A DNA stretch of 64,000 nt from contig NZ_AP025018.1 in the NCBI RefSeq assembly GCF_019977735.1, positions 5,398,580-5,462,579 on the forward strand, in the 5' to 3' direction. The translations under genes were made by a program, and so were the position numbers. Below, piece by piece: positions 8,923-18,332 of this stretch; positions within the stretch are counted from its first letter, which is position 1; each line of letters begins with the position of its first letter. Source of the DNA: Calothrix sp. PCC 7716 (lineage in GTDB: Bacteria > Cyanobacteriota > Cyanobacteriia > Cyanobacteriales > Nostocaceae). Below the pieces are notes generated by a model. The model worked only from the letters and a program-made list of their open reading frames with translations. It ran no database searches and was not told the DNA's origin.

Positions 8923-9330
8923 TCATTCCATAATTTTGTTCAACCCATCTAGTATTTTTGGAACTCCGGCAAGACCTTGACTTGCAGCAGTTAATATTCC
9001 ACCAAAAAAGTCAACGACTTTACTTAAAAACTTAATAGATGTATTGAATCCTTCAAGATCATCGATAACTGTATTTAACTGAGTAGTAACTGATGTAATT
9101 TTGATTTCAAAACTTGCTAATGATATAATGGTTCCTTCAGCAATTTTAAGTGTTATATCTTTTGCAATTGTGCGAAGTGGTTCTTCAATTTTTTTACGAA
9201 TATTTGTATACTGCTCATTGCTTATCTTCTTTTGTGCTAGGAGTTCATTACGGTTGGCTAAAGAAAAATCTACAATTTCATAAATTAACTGTCGGCATAG
9301 TTCTAAATCTGTCAAATCAGGCTTAGACAT
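8923..9330 (-). CDS. small helical protein, paralogue A
   Basis: 135 residues, nearly all helical, with a hydrophobic C-terminal stretch (FLSKVVDFFGGILTAASQGL, ~100-119) that could be a hairpin or membrane-active segment. It shares length and plan with the next gene upstream (9399-9809): LELCRQLIYEIVDF versus LLICRNLINEIIYF, then I....L.EIA.......I, and K..DGL/IKDGIKAI-like ends. The two are diverged paralogues in tandem. No family recognised. Probably co-transcribed with the lipoprotein and two-TM genes. Confidence 0.6.
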   Translation of the reverse strand: MSKPDLTDLELCRQLIYEIVDFSLANRNELLAQKKISNEQYTNIRKKIEEPLRTIAKDITLKIAEGTIISLASFEIKITSVTTQLNTVIDDLEGFNTSIKFLSKVVDFFGGILTAASQGLAGVPKILDGLNKIME

Positions 9331-9398
9331 TTTTTACTCCTTATAATCATTGTAATGAATAATATAGTGGTTACATCAAGCACTTATTTTTACTAAAG

Positions 9399-9809
9399 TT
9401 AATACTGAGTACAAATTGCTTTAATCCCATCAATAATTTTTGAAGTTTCTTGATAGATTTCTTCTTGACTAAGAAGATTGTGAAAGTAATCAACTAACTC
9501 ACATAGCTTTTGGATTAGTATCTGAGAATTTCCAGTATTTTCAATAAATTCTTGCACTTTCTGCCTAGTAGTATTAATTTGCTGCTGATAGTTGCTTACT
9601 GAGCTTACAGATTGCTCATTGATAATTATTGCCATTTCATCTGCAATTTCGCATAACTTAATTTCAACATCTGTAAATATTTGGTTAAACTGTGCTTCAT
9701 CTATTTCTTTTCTAAACAGCCGTTCGGCGCTATTGGTTTGTACAAAGTAAATAATTTCATTAATTAAATTGCGACAGATAAGTAAGCTTGTGACATCTTG
9801 AATCATCAT
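9399..9809 (-). CDS. small helical protein, paralogue B
   Basis: 136 residues, predicted all-helical, starting ATG-ATG. It matches the neighbouring 8923-9330 product in N-terminal pattern (CRNLINEIIYF versus CRQLIYEIVDF) and C-terminal KIIDGIKAI versus KILDGLNKI, but lacks its Gly-rich hydrophobic patch. It lies 32 bases after the lipoprotein stop and 68 bases before its paralogue, consistent with one operon. Function unknown. Confidence 0.6.
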   Translation of the reverse strand: MMIQDVTSLLICRNLINEIIYFVQTNSAERLFRKEIDEAQFNQIFTDVEIKLCEIADEMAIIINEQSVSSVSNYQQQINTTRQKVQEFIENTGNSQILIQKLCELVDYFHNLLSQEEIYQETSKIIDGIKAICTQY

Positions 9810-9841
9810 GGTTTAACTCCTAATTTTATTTTCGATTGCTA

Positions 9842-10924
9842 TTATCGTTGCTTGTTAAGTTTTTGTAGCAATGGCTTTATAACTTTTACGTGTTTAGCGA
9901 TAATTGCTTGAACTCTTCGCATCGTTTCTGGTTTAATTTCCTGAGTTTTTTCTTTATCTGCGGTTTTAGTATTAGACGACTTGAATAAATCTTGACAATA
10001 CTTGTCGAATTTAGCACCCGTCAAAGGAATATCGTCATCCTTCGCAAATTCTGTTTTTAGAGATGCGTGTAACGATGATAATTCCCTTAAAATCTTTGTA
10101 TATGCTTCAGCTTCATCTTTACGAGTACGTACCACATCCATCGCAGTATTATACTTATCTTCTACTGACATAAATTCAAGGGGATTTTTCTTTAAATCAT
10201 CTCCTAGTAGCGCTATATACTCGCTATAGTAAGTACGAATACTTGTTTCTTCTTCAACCAATAGTCCATCAACGTAAACTTTTTTAGCGATTGCGACCAG
10301 TCCTCCCGGTTCTGGTTGTCCTTCGACTGCACCTTCACCCTTAATATAGGTTTGGATACTGCTATCTGTACATAAAATTGCTTGCTTGAGCTTGCTGCGA
10401 CGAAGTTCTTTAGTAAATAGGTTGGTGAGAAACTTCGCGATTGCAACTCCTGCTTTGACCTCTGCTTCTTTAAATACCGTTTGCGCTTCCGAAGAAGGTG
10501 ACGGCGAGTATTTAAGATTTGTTAAGGAAGTCTCTAATGTTTGAAAGCTGGCATCAAATGTAATTTTTTTCCCTTTTTCGCGTTCTCCATTAGCAACTTG
10601 AACAAGGGCTTTCATATAATTGATTAAAACCCCATTCGCATTTTCCGTAACAGAAGAAACTTGCTTGTAATTATTGTCGCAAAATTTTTCTTCGGGTTGT
10701 CTTTCTGTAAATACAGTAGGGGAACCAGGTGTTCCAAAAAATTGAGTTGCTCTAATACATGAGCGATACATATCTTTGGAGATATCTTTACTTTTGCTGT
10801 CGAGTTTATCAACATTATCACTGACTGCTTGTAATGATGGAATATTGCGTCCGCAACTGGCTAATAACAAACTGACTGTTACTAGTAATAAACTTTGGTA
10901 AAATTTAGTACATATTTGCTTCAT
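9842..10924 (-). CDS. lipoprotein of unknown function
   Basis: 360 residues. The N-terminus MKQICTKFYQSLLLVTVSLL is followed by the lipobox LLASC, so Cys23 or 24 should be lipidated. The mature part is helical and charged, with a possible coiled coil near 270-300 and a basic C-terminus (HVKVIKPLLQKLNKQR). It sits between the two-TM protein gene (44 bases upstream) and the paralogous helical genes, giving a four-gene minus-strand operon. No domain recognised. It could be the envelope anchor of a complex formed by the operon (inference). Confidence 0.65.
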   Translation of the reverse strand: MKQICTKFYQSLLLVTVSLLLASCGRNIPSLQAVSDNVDKLDSKSKDISKDMYRSCIRATQFFGTPGSPTVFTERQPEEKFCDNNYKQVSSVTENANGVLINYMKALVQVANGEREKGKKITFDASFQTLETSLTNLKYSPSPSSEAQTVFKEAEVKAGVAIAKFLTNLFTKELRRSKLKQAILCTDSSIQTYIKGEGAVEGQPEPGGLVAIAKKVYVDGLLVEEETSIRTYYSEYIALLGDDLKKNPLEFMSVEDKYNTAMDVVRTRKDEAEAYTKILRELSSLHASLKTEFAKDDDIPLTGAKFDKYCQDLFKSSNTKTADKEKTQEIKPETMRRVQAIIAKHVKVIKPLLQKLNKQR

Positions 10925-10968
10925 TCGCTAAAACTCACAATTATTTACACATATAAAGTAATCAATCC

Positions 10969-11379
10969 TTACATTTCAACTTTTGCGGCTTCTGTTTGTA
11001 GTTGGAACAAACCAACTTCAATATTATGTAGTTCATCGAGGCTTTCAACATGCCTCACGTCAAGTAGTAAATTATTGGCTTGAGCCTGTAGAAGACGATA
11101 ACTACCAGCCCTTTGTTTGACAGGAAATGCATTATTTAGTGATTGAATTGCAACAATAATTCCTCCAATAATATTTGTGATGATTCTCCTATCATTTTCC
11201 CTGACTGTATGTACATTACTCAAAATAGTAATAAATAAAGTCAAAGTAATTGTAGTAATCGTCAAACCTGCATCCCAATTTCGATTAACTCGTTTGAGCC
11301 GAGTCATTTCATTGGTCAATACTTGAATTTGCTTCTCTAAATTTTCTCTTTGTTCGGGAATAGGTCTTTGAAGTTGCAT
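10969..11379 (-). CDS. two-TM protein resembling SLATT/DUF4231
   Basis: 136 residues: an N-terminal coiled coil (LEKQIQVLTNEMTRLKRVNR), two transmembrane helices (~41-58, LTITTITLTLFITILSN, and ~68-84, IITNIIGGIIVAIQSL), then a helix RAGSYRLLQAQANNLLLDV. That plan of two TM helices followed by RA..YR.L..EA..L is seen in SLATT/DUF4231 proteins, membrane effectors proposed in nucleotide-signalling defence systems. The resemblance is by layout, not by a search. First gene of the 8.9-11.4 kb operon. Confidence 0.55.
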   Translation of the reverse strand: MQLQRPIPEQRENLEKQIQVLTNEMTRLKRVNRNWDAGLTITTITLTLFITILSNVHTVRENDRRIITNIIGGIIVAIQSLNNAFPVKQRAGSYRLLQAQANNLLLDVRHVESLDELHNIEVGLFQLQTEAAKVEM

Positions 11380-11803
11380 TTTTTTAATTGACTCGTCTAA
11401 ATTTTGAGTTTCGTTTACCTTCTTGTATATTTATCCGGACGAAACCAGAAGTTTATGCAGCTTATGAGCAAAATTTATATTAATTTACAAAAACCACTGT
11501 GATAGATGAAAGCCTGATACGAACCTATACAAAAATCTAGAGAATTTGCTCGTTATAAATCACCTAATGTGCATTAGTAACAGCATTAGTATTTAGCATT
11601 AGTAAAGTTTACAATACAATATATTTCAGGTTAATGGAGTACATTTAAATAGACGATATGCCCATCGCACAATGAAAAAGCCCGCCTTTGACAAGCGCGA
11701 GCTAAATTATTGCGATGATGGCAAAGCCATGTTTGTTTCATGAGATAAATCACAAGTTTTCCAGAAAACACGCAATATACAAAGACGCAACACGCAGGAG
11801 TCT
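11380..11803. other. intergenic region before RTX gene end
   Basis: About 420 bases, no gene. It contains the promoter side of the 11379 operon, including a cacctaatgtgcattagt element at 11557-11580 that recurs at 17422-17443. Confidence 0.4.
11557..11580. promoter_or_regulatory. shared upstream element, copy 1
   Basis: aaatcacctaatgtgcatta, followed by further CATTAGT words, lies ~180 bases upstream of the 11379 gene. A near-identical sequence (aaatcacctaatacgcatta) lies ~160 bases upstream of the 17262 gene, in the same orientation. It could be a shared operator or a repeat remnant. Confidence 0.4.
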
Positions 11804-14800
11804 CTACACGATACCTCTAGCAAGATTGAAAGGACTACCAGATGCAATTGCCTGTTGCTGGAGGTCAAGGACTGAGGGAACGGATAGTCCTGTCTCAACG
11901 CCCGAAGTCATCAGCCCAGCAAGAAGACTACGACCTGCGGCGCCATTGGGTTGTAACATCCCTAAACTTTCTGCGTCAACAAATGAGTTGCGGGTGATAG
12001 AACTAGCTTCTACCCACTTGAGGCTAGCAAGTAAATCTCCGGTGGAGGCAATGCTAACTTGGGTGGAGAACTCATTGCCCTGTTGGTTTTGGGTTATAGA
12101 TAATTGGTCGTAGCTTAGACCACCGATGAGACCAAGGCGATCGTGGCTTTGGAATTGGTTAATTGTAGTTGACCCAGTACCGCTCGAAAGAACGAATAAA
12201 TCGCGACCGCTACCACTATAAAGTAAATTATCGCCGGTGCCTGCCGCAATTAAATTGTTACCTTCTGCGGCGTATATAACATCATCGCCTGCACCTGTAA
12301 ATATCCAGTCGCTACCGGAACCCGCGTAAACAATATCATTACCGGCGCCTGTACCAATGAGATTATTACCTTCAGCCGCGTAGATTAAGTTACGACCATT
12401 GCCTGCACTAATTAAATCGTTACTCGAACCAGCATAAATAGTGTCATCTCCAAAGCCTGTGAAGATTTCATTTAAACCTTCGCCTGCATAGACTTGGTTG
12501 TTGCCATTGCCTGCATTAATGATGTCACGGCTGGCGCCTGTGTAGATAATATCGTTACCTTCCCCTGAACTAATTTGGTTAAATCCTTCGCCAGCAAAGA
12601 TTTTGTTTAAACCATCTCCTGCATTAATAATGTCAAAACCGGAGCCTGCATAAATGACATCATTGCCAGAACCTGCGGTAACTAGGTTATTACCTTCCCC
12701 TGCATAAAACGTGTTGTTACCTTCCAAATCTGTAAGGGTATCGTCACCAAGACCAGCATCAAGAGAATCATCACCAAAACCACCTTCGAGGATATCGTTA
12801 CCAAGGTCGCCAACTAAAGTGTCTTTTTCAGAACCACCTCGAAGAATGTCATTGCCGTCACCACCCCAAAGTGTATCTTCGTCTGCGCCACCAAAAAGGT
12901 AATCGTTATCATTACCTCCTTTGAGTGTGTCGTTACCTATTCCACCTACAAGGGTATCAATACCAGTACCTCCCTTAAGGGTATCGTCGCCAACACCACC
13001 GTCCAAGAAGTCCGCGTCTCTTCCGCCATCAATAACGTCATTACCACCTTCTCCAATTAGAAAATCTTTACCTCCATTCCCAGCAACATAGTCATTTCCA
13101 TCCCCTGCGCGAATGTCATCGTCTGCCTCAGTTCCTTCTAACACATCGGCGCCGGAACCGGATTGAAGCAAGACTCCGCCGTCACTTTTGTAAGTAATAC
13201 CAAGGTTTGGCTGTTTAGGAATCGATGGTTGTGTACCCATCAAACCATCAACATCAGGAGCGATTGGAATAGCTTTTGCTAATTCTGGAGATTCTCCAGA
13301 ATCTAAGAAAAATCCACCACTTGAGACCAAATTGTCTAAAGTATCTTTAGCACGATCCGCTGCATTTTTAACTCCACTCCCGGCACTATCAGCTAAGTCT
13401 TTAGCAGTCCGAATAACTTTACCAGTGGCTTTATTAATTTGATCACCTGCTTTATTAAAGGTGTCTCCTGCCTTGTCAGTAAATGATTTGAGTTCATTAG
13501 TGGTTCTGTTCCATGTTTGGGAGATAGAAGTTCCTTTAACGGTTTCGATAACTTCATTTCCATCCCACGTTCTGAGAACACCTTTTGCTTCTTCGGTAAT
13601 TTTACCTCCTAATTCTTCTACTTTTTGAGAAGCATCCTTATAAGTTCTTTTTGTGCCTTCCCAAATCCTTTCTTTTCCATCATCTAAACCTTTAACAGTC
13701 AACTTTCCACCCTGCTTTATGATTGAATCAGCAAGCTTTCCAGCTTTATTTACTTCCTCTTGCACAAAGTTGCCAGCTTTGTCCCACGTTTTTCTACCAA
13801 GAATTTTAGCCTTTTCATACTCGTCTTTAGCAATAGCTTTGCCTTTTTCGTACTCTTCCTCAACAAAATTACCAAACTGGTCAGTTTTTTCTCTTTTCCA
13901 TTTGTCAGCAGCCTCTGCTTTATCTACAACAAATTCCGCTCCTTCTTTTGCAAGCCTAGCTACATCTTTTCCGTTCTTTAAATCTTTAATCTGTTCTACA
14001 TACCCAATTACTTTGTCAATTTTTTCTTGGATGACTGGTGGAGGAAACTCACCCAAGTTAAAGGATAATTTTGGAGAATCAATACCAGCAAGAGAAGTGC
14101 CTAAAATCACAATATCGGCACCGAGTCCAAGACTAAGAGTTGGTTCAGGTTTTTTGAAAATATTACTAATACCTAATGTCTTAATCTCGTTCCATCGAAT
14201 AACACCTGGAGATTCCATAGGTGTTGGATCGTTAAGAGTGAACCCAAGCTCTAAACTAGGATTCAAAGTTACAGTCAAGTTTGCAACACCAGGAACACCG
14301 CCAAATACACCAAGCCCAACTCCTCCTGACAATGAAACTTCGTACCCAGCATCATTTTCTTTCTTCGGATAATCTTTAATAAAGAAACCATCTTCAAAAT
14401 TCTGACCTGATGTATCAAAGCCAAAACCTAGACGAATTTCGGCGCCAATTTTTCCTGCTTTGATAACACCACCCACTACTCCTATAATCGGAATATCTAC
14501 TTGTGGGAAAACATTCTCAAGCTCAAGTTTAAATACAGGTGCATCGTAAGAAAATAGAGGCTGAGTTTTGCTATTATCATTTAATAAAATGTTGAAAGCT
14601 GTTTCTACTGGATTATCTAGTAGCGCAATCTTCAAGCCAGAAGGCAAATTAAAATCAGGCTTAGTAATATTGGGTTGAAATTGATTTTTTTCAACCTTAC
14701 CTGTCAAATCAATTGTTAGTTCACCAAGCAGGATTCCTTTGTTAGCAGTGGCAGTAAGCTTACTGACAACCTGGCTTAAAGAAAGAATCTCATCGATTAA

Positions 14801-15184
14801 TTTGACATCAACTTTATTACCACTTTTTTGAGCTACAGCCCCAACTACATCCAGTAAGCTAATCGAGTTTTCATTAGTATCTTGATTGAGATCAATAATG
14901 TTTTTATCTTTACCTTTATACAAAGTTTCGCGATAGTCAGTGATTAAAGGTATTTCTGTCTTGACAAAACTGAAAAAACTGTCTAATGGTTTAATAACAT
15001 CTTGAATTTTATTGACTTTATCTTTTATAAAATCACCATATAACTTTTCTGTGCTTAAGCTTACTACAAATTTAATATTACCTGAAGAATCACTTGTTTG
15101 CGTTGCGCTAATTCCCAATGGCTTACCAAATTTATTCAGTCTTTCAGTAATTTCTGTAACTTTAGCCAATTGATTATTTGTCAT
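11804..15184 (-). CDS. RTX-type calcium-binding repeat protein
   Basis: 1126 residues. Residues 1-390 are a beta-rich globular part. Residues ~395-640 are a long charged helical region with LEA/apolipophorin-like repeats ([37 protein letters not shown]). Residues ~690-1040 hold about 35 nonapeptide repeats; the early ones are classic GGxGNDxLxGG ([22 protein letters not shown]) and the later ones are variants ([22 protein letters not shown]). Family knowledge: such repeats bind calcium outside the cell and the proteins leave by type I secretion. There is no Sec signal and the secretion signal would be C-terminal. ATG at 15184 with GGGAG eleven bases upstream. No transporter genes are adjacent. 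Confidence 0.85.
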   Translation of the reverse strand: MTNNQLAKVTEITERLNKFGKPLGISATQTSDSSGNIKFVVSLSTEKLYGDFIKDKVNKIQDVIKPLDSFFSFVKTEIPLITDYRETLYKGKDKNIIDLNQDTNENSISLLDVVGAVAQKSGNKVDVKLIDEILSLSQVVSKLTATANKGILLGELTIDLTGKVEKNQFQPNITKPDFNLPSGLKIALLDNPVETAFNILLNDNSKTQPLFSYDAPVFKLELENVFPQVDIPIIGVVGGVIKAGKIGAEIRLGFGFDTSGQNFEDGFFIKDYPKKENDAGYEVSLSGGVGLGVFGGVPGVANLTVTLNPSLELGFTLNDPTPMESPGVIRWNEIKTLGISNIFKKPEPTLSLGLGADIVILGTSLAGIDSPKLSFNLGEFPPPVIQEKIDKVIGYVEQIKDLKNGKDVARLAKEGAEFVVDKAEAADKWKREKTDQFGNFVEEEYEKGKAIAKDEYEKAKILGRKTWDKAGNFVQEEVNKAGKLADSIIKQGGKLTVKGLDDGKERIWEGTKRTYKDASQKVEELGGKITEEAKGVLRTWDGNEVIETVKGTSISQTWNRTTNELKSFTDKAGDTFNKAGDQINKATGKVIRTAKDLADSAGSGVKNAADRAKDTLDNLVSSGGFFLDSGESPELAKAIPIAPDVDGLMGTQPSIPKQPNLGITYKSDGGVLLQSGSGADVLEGTEADDDIRAGDGNDYVAGNGGKDFLIGEGGNDVIDGGRDADFLDGGVGDDTLKGGTGIDTLVGGIGNDTLKGGNDNDYLFGGADEDTLWGGDGNDILRGGSEKDTLVGDLGNDILEGGFGDDSLDAGLGDDTLTDLEGNNTFYAGEGNNLVTAGSGNDVIYAGSGFDIINAGDGLNKIFAGEGFNQISSGEGNDIIYTGASRDIINAGNGNNQVYAGEGLNEIFTGFGDDTIYAGSSNDLISAGNGRNLIYAAEGNNLIGTGAGNDIVYAGSGSDWIFTGAGDDVIYAAEGNNLIAAGTGDNLLYSGSGRDLFVLSSGTGSTTINQFQSHDRLGLIGGLSYDQLSITQNQQGNEFSTQVSIASTGDLLASLKWVEASSITRNSFVDAESLGMLQPNGAAGRSLLAGLMTSGVETGLSVPSVLDLQQQAIASGSPFNLARGIV

Positions 15185-16143
15185 TTATGCAATTACTCCC
15201 AATTATTGTATCGAGATTATTTTGACGTTTAAAGTATGTCGAAAATACATGACTATATATCGCGTGCTACTCCGTTCGTAAGCTTTTACAAACGCGCACG
15301 TATGAAAGTACGCTGCAACTCAGAACGCTTTTGACTGTAGTAATTTAAGCGCAACGCTCATCAAGCGTAGTTCCAAAGCACGAATTTTTTATAAAAAATT
15401 ACAAGATAAAAGATTGCAAACGAATTAATATCGTTGCCCACAGACACAGCATCAATAAACACAAATTAAAAAAATATTAAATAATCACCTTTAAAGATGA
15501 TACTAATATTGTCACCATCTTTTTTTTATGGTGTAAACAATCTAACACCGAAAAATTTAGCTAGCAATGTATAATCAGACAAACAACTAAAGCTTGTGTA
15601 AAATTATGATGAAGACCATCGGTATCTTCGAGGTACGCTTGGTATGGTGTGTTCTGAGTGGCGCCTGAATATTCAAGCATTGTAACAACAGGCGCCGTTT
15701 TCGATTGCTGCTTAATATCTTCGACTTAAAGGCTCCTAAACCAAATAGTTGCTCATTACCCTTGCTTACACATACCGCAGGTACCCCCTGAACAGTTACC
15801 TCAATTTTGAATCAGCGCTAGAAGCGTTGTTACAGCTTGAACTGAGACATCGTACATATAAAAGATAGTGTTGTAAACAAAAAAATAGAGCTTGAAAATC
15901 TTATATATTTATTTTGTTCCAATCCATTCAAGGGATACTAACGTGGACTAGAAAACGTGATTGCAAACTCGTATCTAAAGGTGCCAACGTCAAAACTCGA
16001 CTTTCTTTACGTTATGAAGTACGTGCAACACTTGGGCAACTTTATGGCATCGACGAGTTTTCTGATTATTTGGGATTGTTGGTTTGGAGTTGAGTAATTT
16101 GACGTTGGTGCATTTGCTCAAACTGAGCTCAAGTTTTTTCAAG
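15185..16143. other. 960-bp gene-poor region
   Basis: No complete gene. A plus-strand frame ending at 16093 (about 60 codons, ending DEFSDYLGLLVWS) has no start or known domain and may be a gene remnant. A hairpin followed by T8 lies at 15493-15527. GGCGCC occurs twice around 15660-15690. Confidence 0.4.
15493..15527 (+). terminator. possible intrinsic terminator
   Basis: The stem aaagatg...catcttt (7 bp, ~15-base loop) runs directly into eight or nine T. No plus-strand gene ends here, unless the remnant frame is older transcriptional debris. Confidence 0.35.
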
Positions 16144-17262
16144 TTAGTTACCGAAGCATACCTGGAGGGAACCTCCATTATCGCCAAGTGCATTGTCAGC
16201 ATCGTTAATTCTCATATCCACTGCACCAAAGGAACCACTAAAAGAGACAGGACTTTGAATCCACAATGTCCCTTGCCCACTTCCCATTAATAAAGCACCA
16301 AAAGGAAATTGTTGGTCAAATTTGTATTGATTATAAGGCGCAAGAGCCTCAGCATCACGTCCATTATGCCCAGAAGAACCAACTGAAGAATAATTTCGAG
16401 TATCAACACTCCAACCTCCACTGATACTTGTAACCTTGGTAAAACTACCTGGTAGATTAAAATGTTGCCATCCACTTCTTGAATCAACAGTGACACAGGC
16501 GGAACTGGAGGTAGCCTGCTGAGGCTGCGACGGTTGTTGAGGTTGCTGTTGTTGTTGCCTAATAGCTTGCGCTTCTTGTTCAAATCGCTGAAGAGCAGTA
16601 TCTATTCTTCTTATAACCTCATCATTTGCCGCGCTTATACTGGCAGGAGTTCCTACGTATTCAAGTTGAAATCTGACTGTACCTTCGTATTTACCTCCTT
16701 GATTATCGGCACAAGTGCCAAGAACAACGCGAGTACATCGCCCCCTCACAGTTACAGATGCATTAACCCTGTCCACATTGCTGTAACTATCTTCCAAAAG
16801 TGCCAGTCTAGAATTGTTCTCCTGTAAAGCCTTCTCAATTGTTTCAGTTTCCCCGCCAACACGAATAGACCATTGAGCATATGATTCAGCTCTACTTTTT
16901 CTGTCCGATAAAGCTTTGTTGTAATCACTAATCACTCGACGAATTTGAGTAACTGATCCTCCTCGAACAAAGTCAACGTTAAGATTTCCTCCTTCTCCAA
17001 ACCTAGATTGAACAGTCTCCTGATAATCCATAAGCCTGTATCCTGTTGGCGGACTATAGCTAAAACGACCTGTATTCTCTCCAGGATAACCAGACCTAGC
17101 ACGTATGTCTCTATCCTGATAGCATCTATAGCCAATTTTAGGAGTTGCTGGACAGTTGTTACTTTGAGCAAATACTTGATTTTGCAAGGAAATTACTACT
17201 CCTGTAGTAGCTAGAATAGAAATCGCCCCTAAAGCAAGAGTATTTGATAGTTTCATTTTCAT
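16144..17262 (-). CDS. exported protein with C-terminal LecA-like domain
   Basis: 372 residues from the ATG at 17262 (an upstream ATG would put 11 extra residues before the signal peptide). The Sec signal is MKMKLSNTLALGAISILATT, with likely cleavage after NQVFA. The middle (~100-235) is helical, followed by a Gln/Pro-rich linker (QQQQQPQQPSQPQQ, ~237-252). The C-terminal ~100 residues contain PFGALLMGSGQGTLWIQSP and DMRINDADNALGDNGGSLQV, matching the pattern of PA-IL/LecA-type galactose-binding lectins (INDxxxxDNxGxxxV). Probably periplasmic or secreted and sugar-binding (inference). Confidence 0.65.
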   Translation of the reverse strand: MKMKLSNTLALGAISILATTGVVISLQNQVFAQSNNCPATPKIGYRCYQDRDIRARSGYPGENTGRFSYSPPTGYRLMDYQETVQSRFGEGGNLNVDFVRGGSVTQIRRVISDYNKALSDRKSRAESYAQWSIRVGGETETIEKALQENNSRLALLEDSYSNVDRVNASVTVRGRCTRVVLGTCADNQGGKYEGTVRFQLEYVGTPASISAANDEVIRRIDTALQRFEQEAQAIRQQQQQPQQPSQPQQATSSSACVTVDSRSGWQHFNLPGSFTKVTSISGGWSVDTRNYSSVGSSGHNGRDAEALAPYNQYKFDQQFPFGALLMGSGQGTLWIQSPVSFSGSFGAVDMRINDADNALGDNGGSLQVCFGN

Positions 17263-17295
17263 ATTGTTTTTTCTGAAAATACTGTGAATTACCAA

Positions 17296-17643
17296 ATTAT
17301 TAATTCGAGAAAATGATTGTCCTACTGCACCTAATCAACAACACACAATCCATACACTCTCATACTTCCTTTACAGAGGTAAGCTTTGCAATAAGAACAA
17401 CATACTAGGGATGGTTCAACAAAATCACCTAATACGCATTAGCAATTATCATTAGTGCAAAAAGAGACGCATATACATAGTGTTAGTAGCTGGTTATCTG
17501 CTGATTACAAAAAATCTTTAAAAAGTGTGTACACGCTAGACAGTAGTAAGGAGGAGTAAGGCAAGTGTCGTAAAGCTTTTGGAATTTGGTATAAGTATTC
17601 GATAATACCTAAAGATTGCTTGCCTTTTATCTATAAACCTGAA
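17296..17643. other. divergent promoter region
   Basis: About 350 bases between the divergently transcribed exported-protein and response-regulator genes. Holds the shared upstream element at 17422-17443 and no gene. Confidence 0.4.
17422..17443. promoter_or_regulatory. shared upstream element, copy 2
   Basis: aaatcacctaatacgcatta; partner of 11557-11580, with a further CATTAGT just downstream. Positioned upstream of the exported LecA-like gene. Confidence 0.4.
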
Positions 17644-18321
17644 ATGAGCCAAGATTTACCTGCATCTGCCAAGCTGAAATTTGTTGTTATTGATGACCAT
17701 GAACTACTTCTGGACGGAACGCTTAATATGCTAAGGCGCCAGTATCCAGAAGCGGAAATTTTCACGGCACAAACGGCACAGATGGGTATTGAGCAAGTGG
17801 AGAAAGCCAAACCAGACCTTGTTGTTATGGATCTTTCTATTCCAGAAAAACCTGGCGAATCTGCTAAAACTGATACAGGTATTCAATTACTGAAGACTCT
17901 GCTCAAAAACTATCCTACCCTCAATTTGATGGTGCAAAGTACTTATATTAAAGCTTTAGTTAGGATTAGAACTAATATTTATGCTCATCAAGGCGCCTTC
18001 GCTGTCGCTGATAAAAGTCTTTCTAGCAAAGAAATTTTAAACCGCGTGGACTGGGTACTACGAGGATTGAGTTATACTAAAGACATTAAAGCGGTGCAAC
18101 CTGGATTGGAAGTTAAACCAGAGTGGCTGACTGTACTGACTTTAGCTTTTGAACAAGGATTGCAAGACAAGGCAATTGCAGAACGGATGTACGTATCTGA
18201 ACGCATGGTACGTCACTATTGGACTAAGGTACAAGATGTTTTAGAGGTTTATCCTGAAGAAGGAAAGAATATCCGCATTCAAACCGAAATGCGAGCTAGA
18301 GAAGAAGGTTTAATAGATTAG
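17644..18321 (+). CDS. LuxR/NarL-type response regulator
   Basis: 225 residues from the ATG at 17644; an in-frame TTG at 17620 would add 8. The receiver domain shows FVVIDDHELLL (acidic pair) and LVVMDLSIP with the phosphoacceptor Asp63. The C-terminal ~65 residues form the helix-turn-helix (LQDKAIAERMYVSERMVRHY). Twelve bases before the next gene, so it is the cognate regulator of the CHASE2 kinase. Target genes unknown; the DUF928/CHAT genes downstream are candidates. Confidence 0.9.
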   Translation: MSQDLPASAKLKFVVIDDHELLLDGTLNMLRRQYPEAEIFTAQTAQMGIEQVEKAKPDLVVMDLSIPEKPGESAKTDTGIQLLKTLLKNYPTLNLMVQSTYIKALVRIRTNIYAHQGAFAVADKSLSSKEILNRVDWVLRGLSYTKDIKAVQPGLEVKPEWLTVLTLAFEQGLQDKAIAERMYVSERMVRHYWTKVQDVLEVYPEEGKNIRIQTEMRAREEGLID

Positions 18322-18332
18322 GGAAATAGGAA

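Noticed and set aside
13653-14372. Long open frame (239 codons) on the plus strand opposite the RTX gene
   Set aside because: Ser/Pro-rich antisense shadow of the charged helical region of the RTX protein; no start site or domain.
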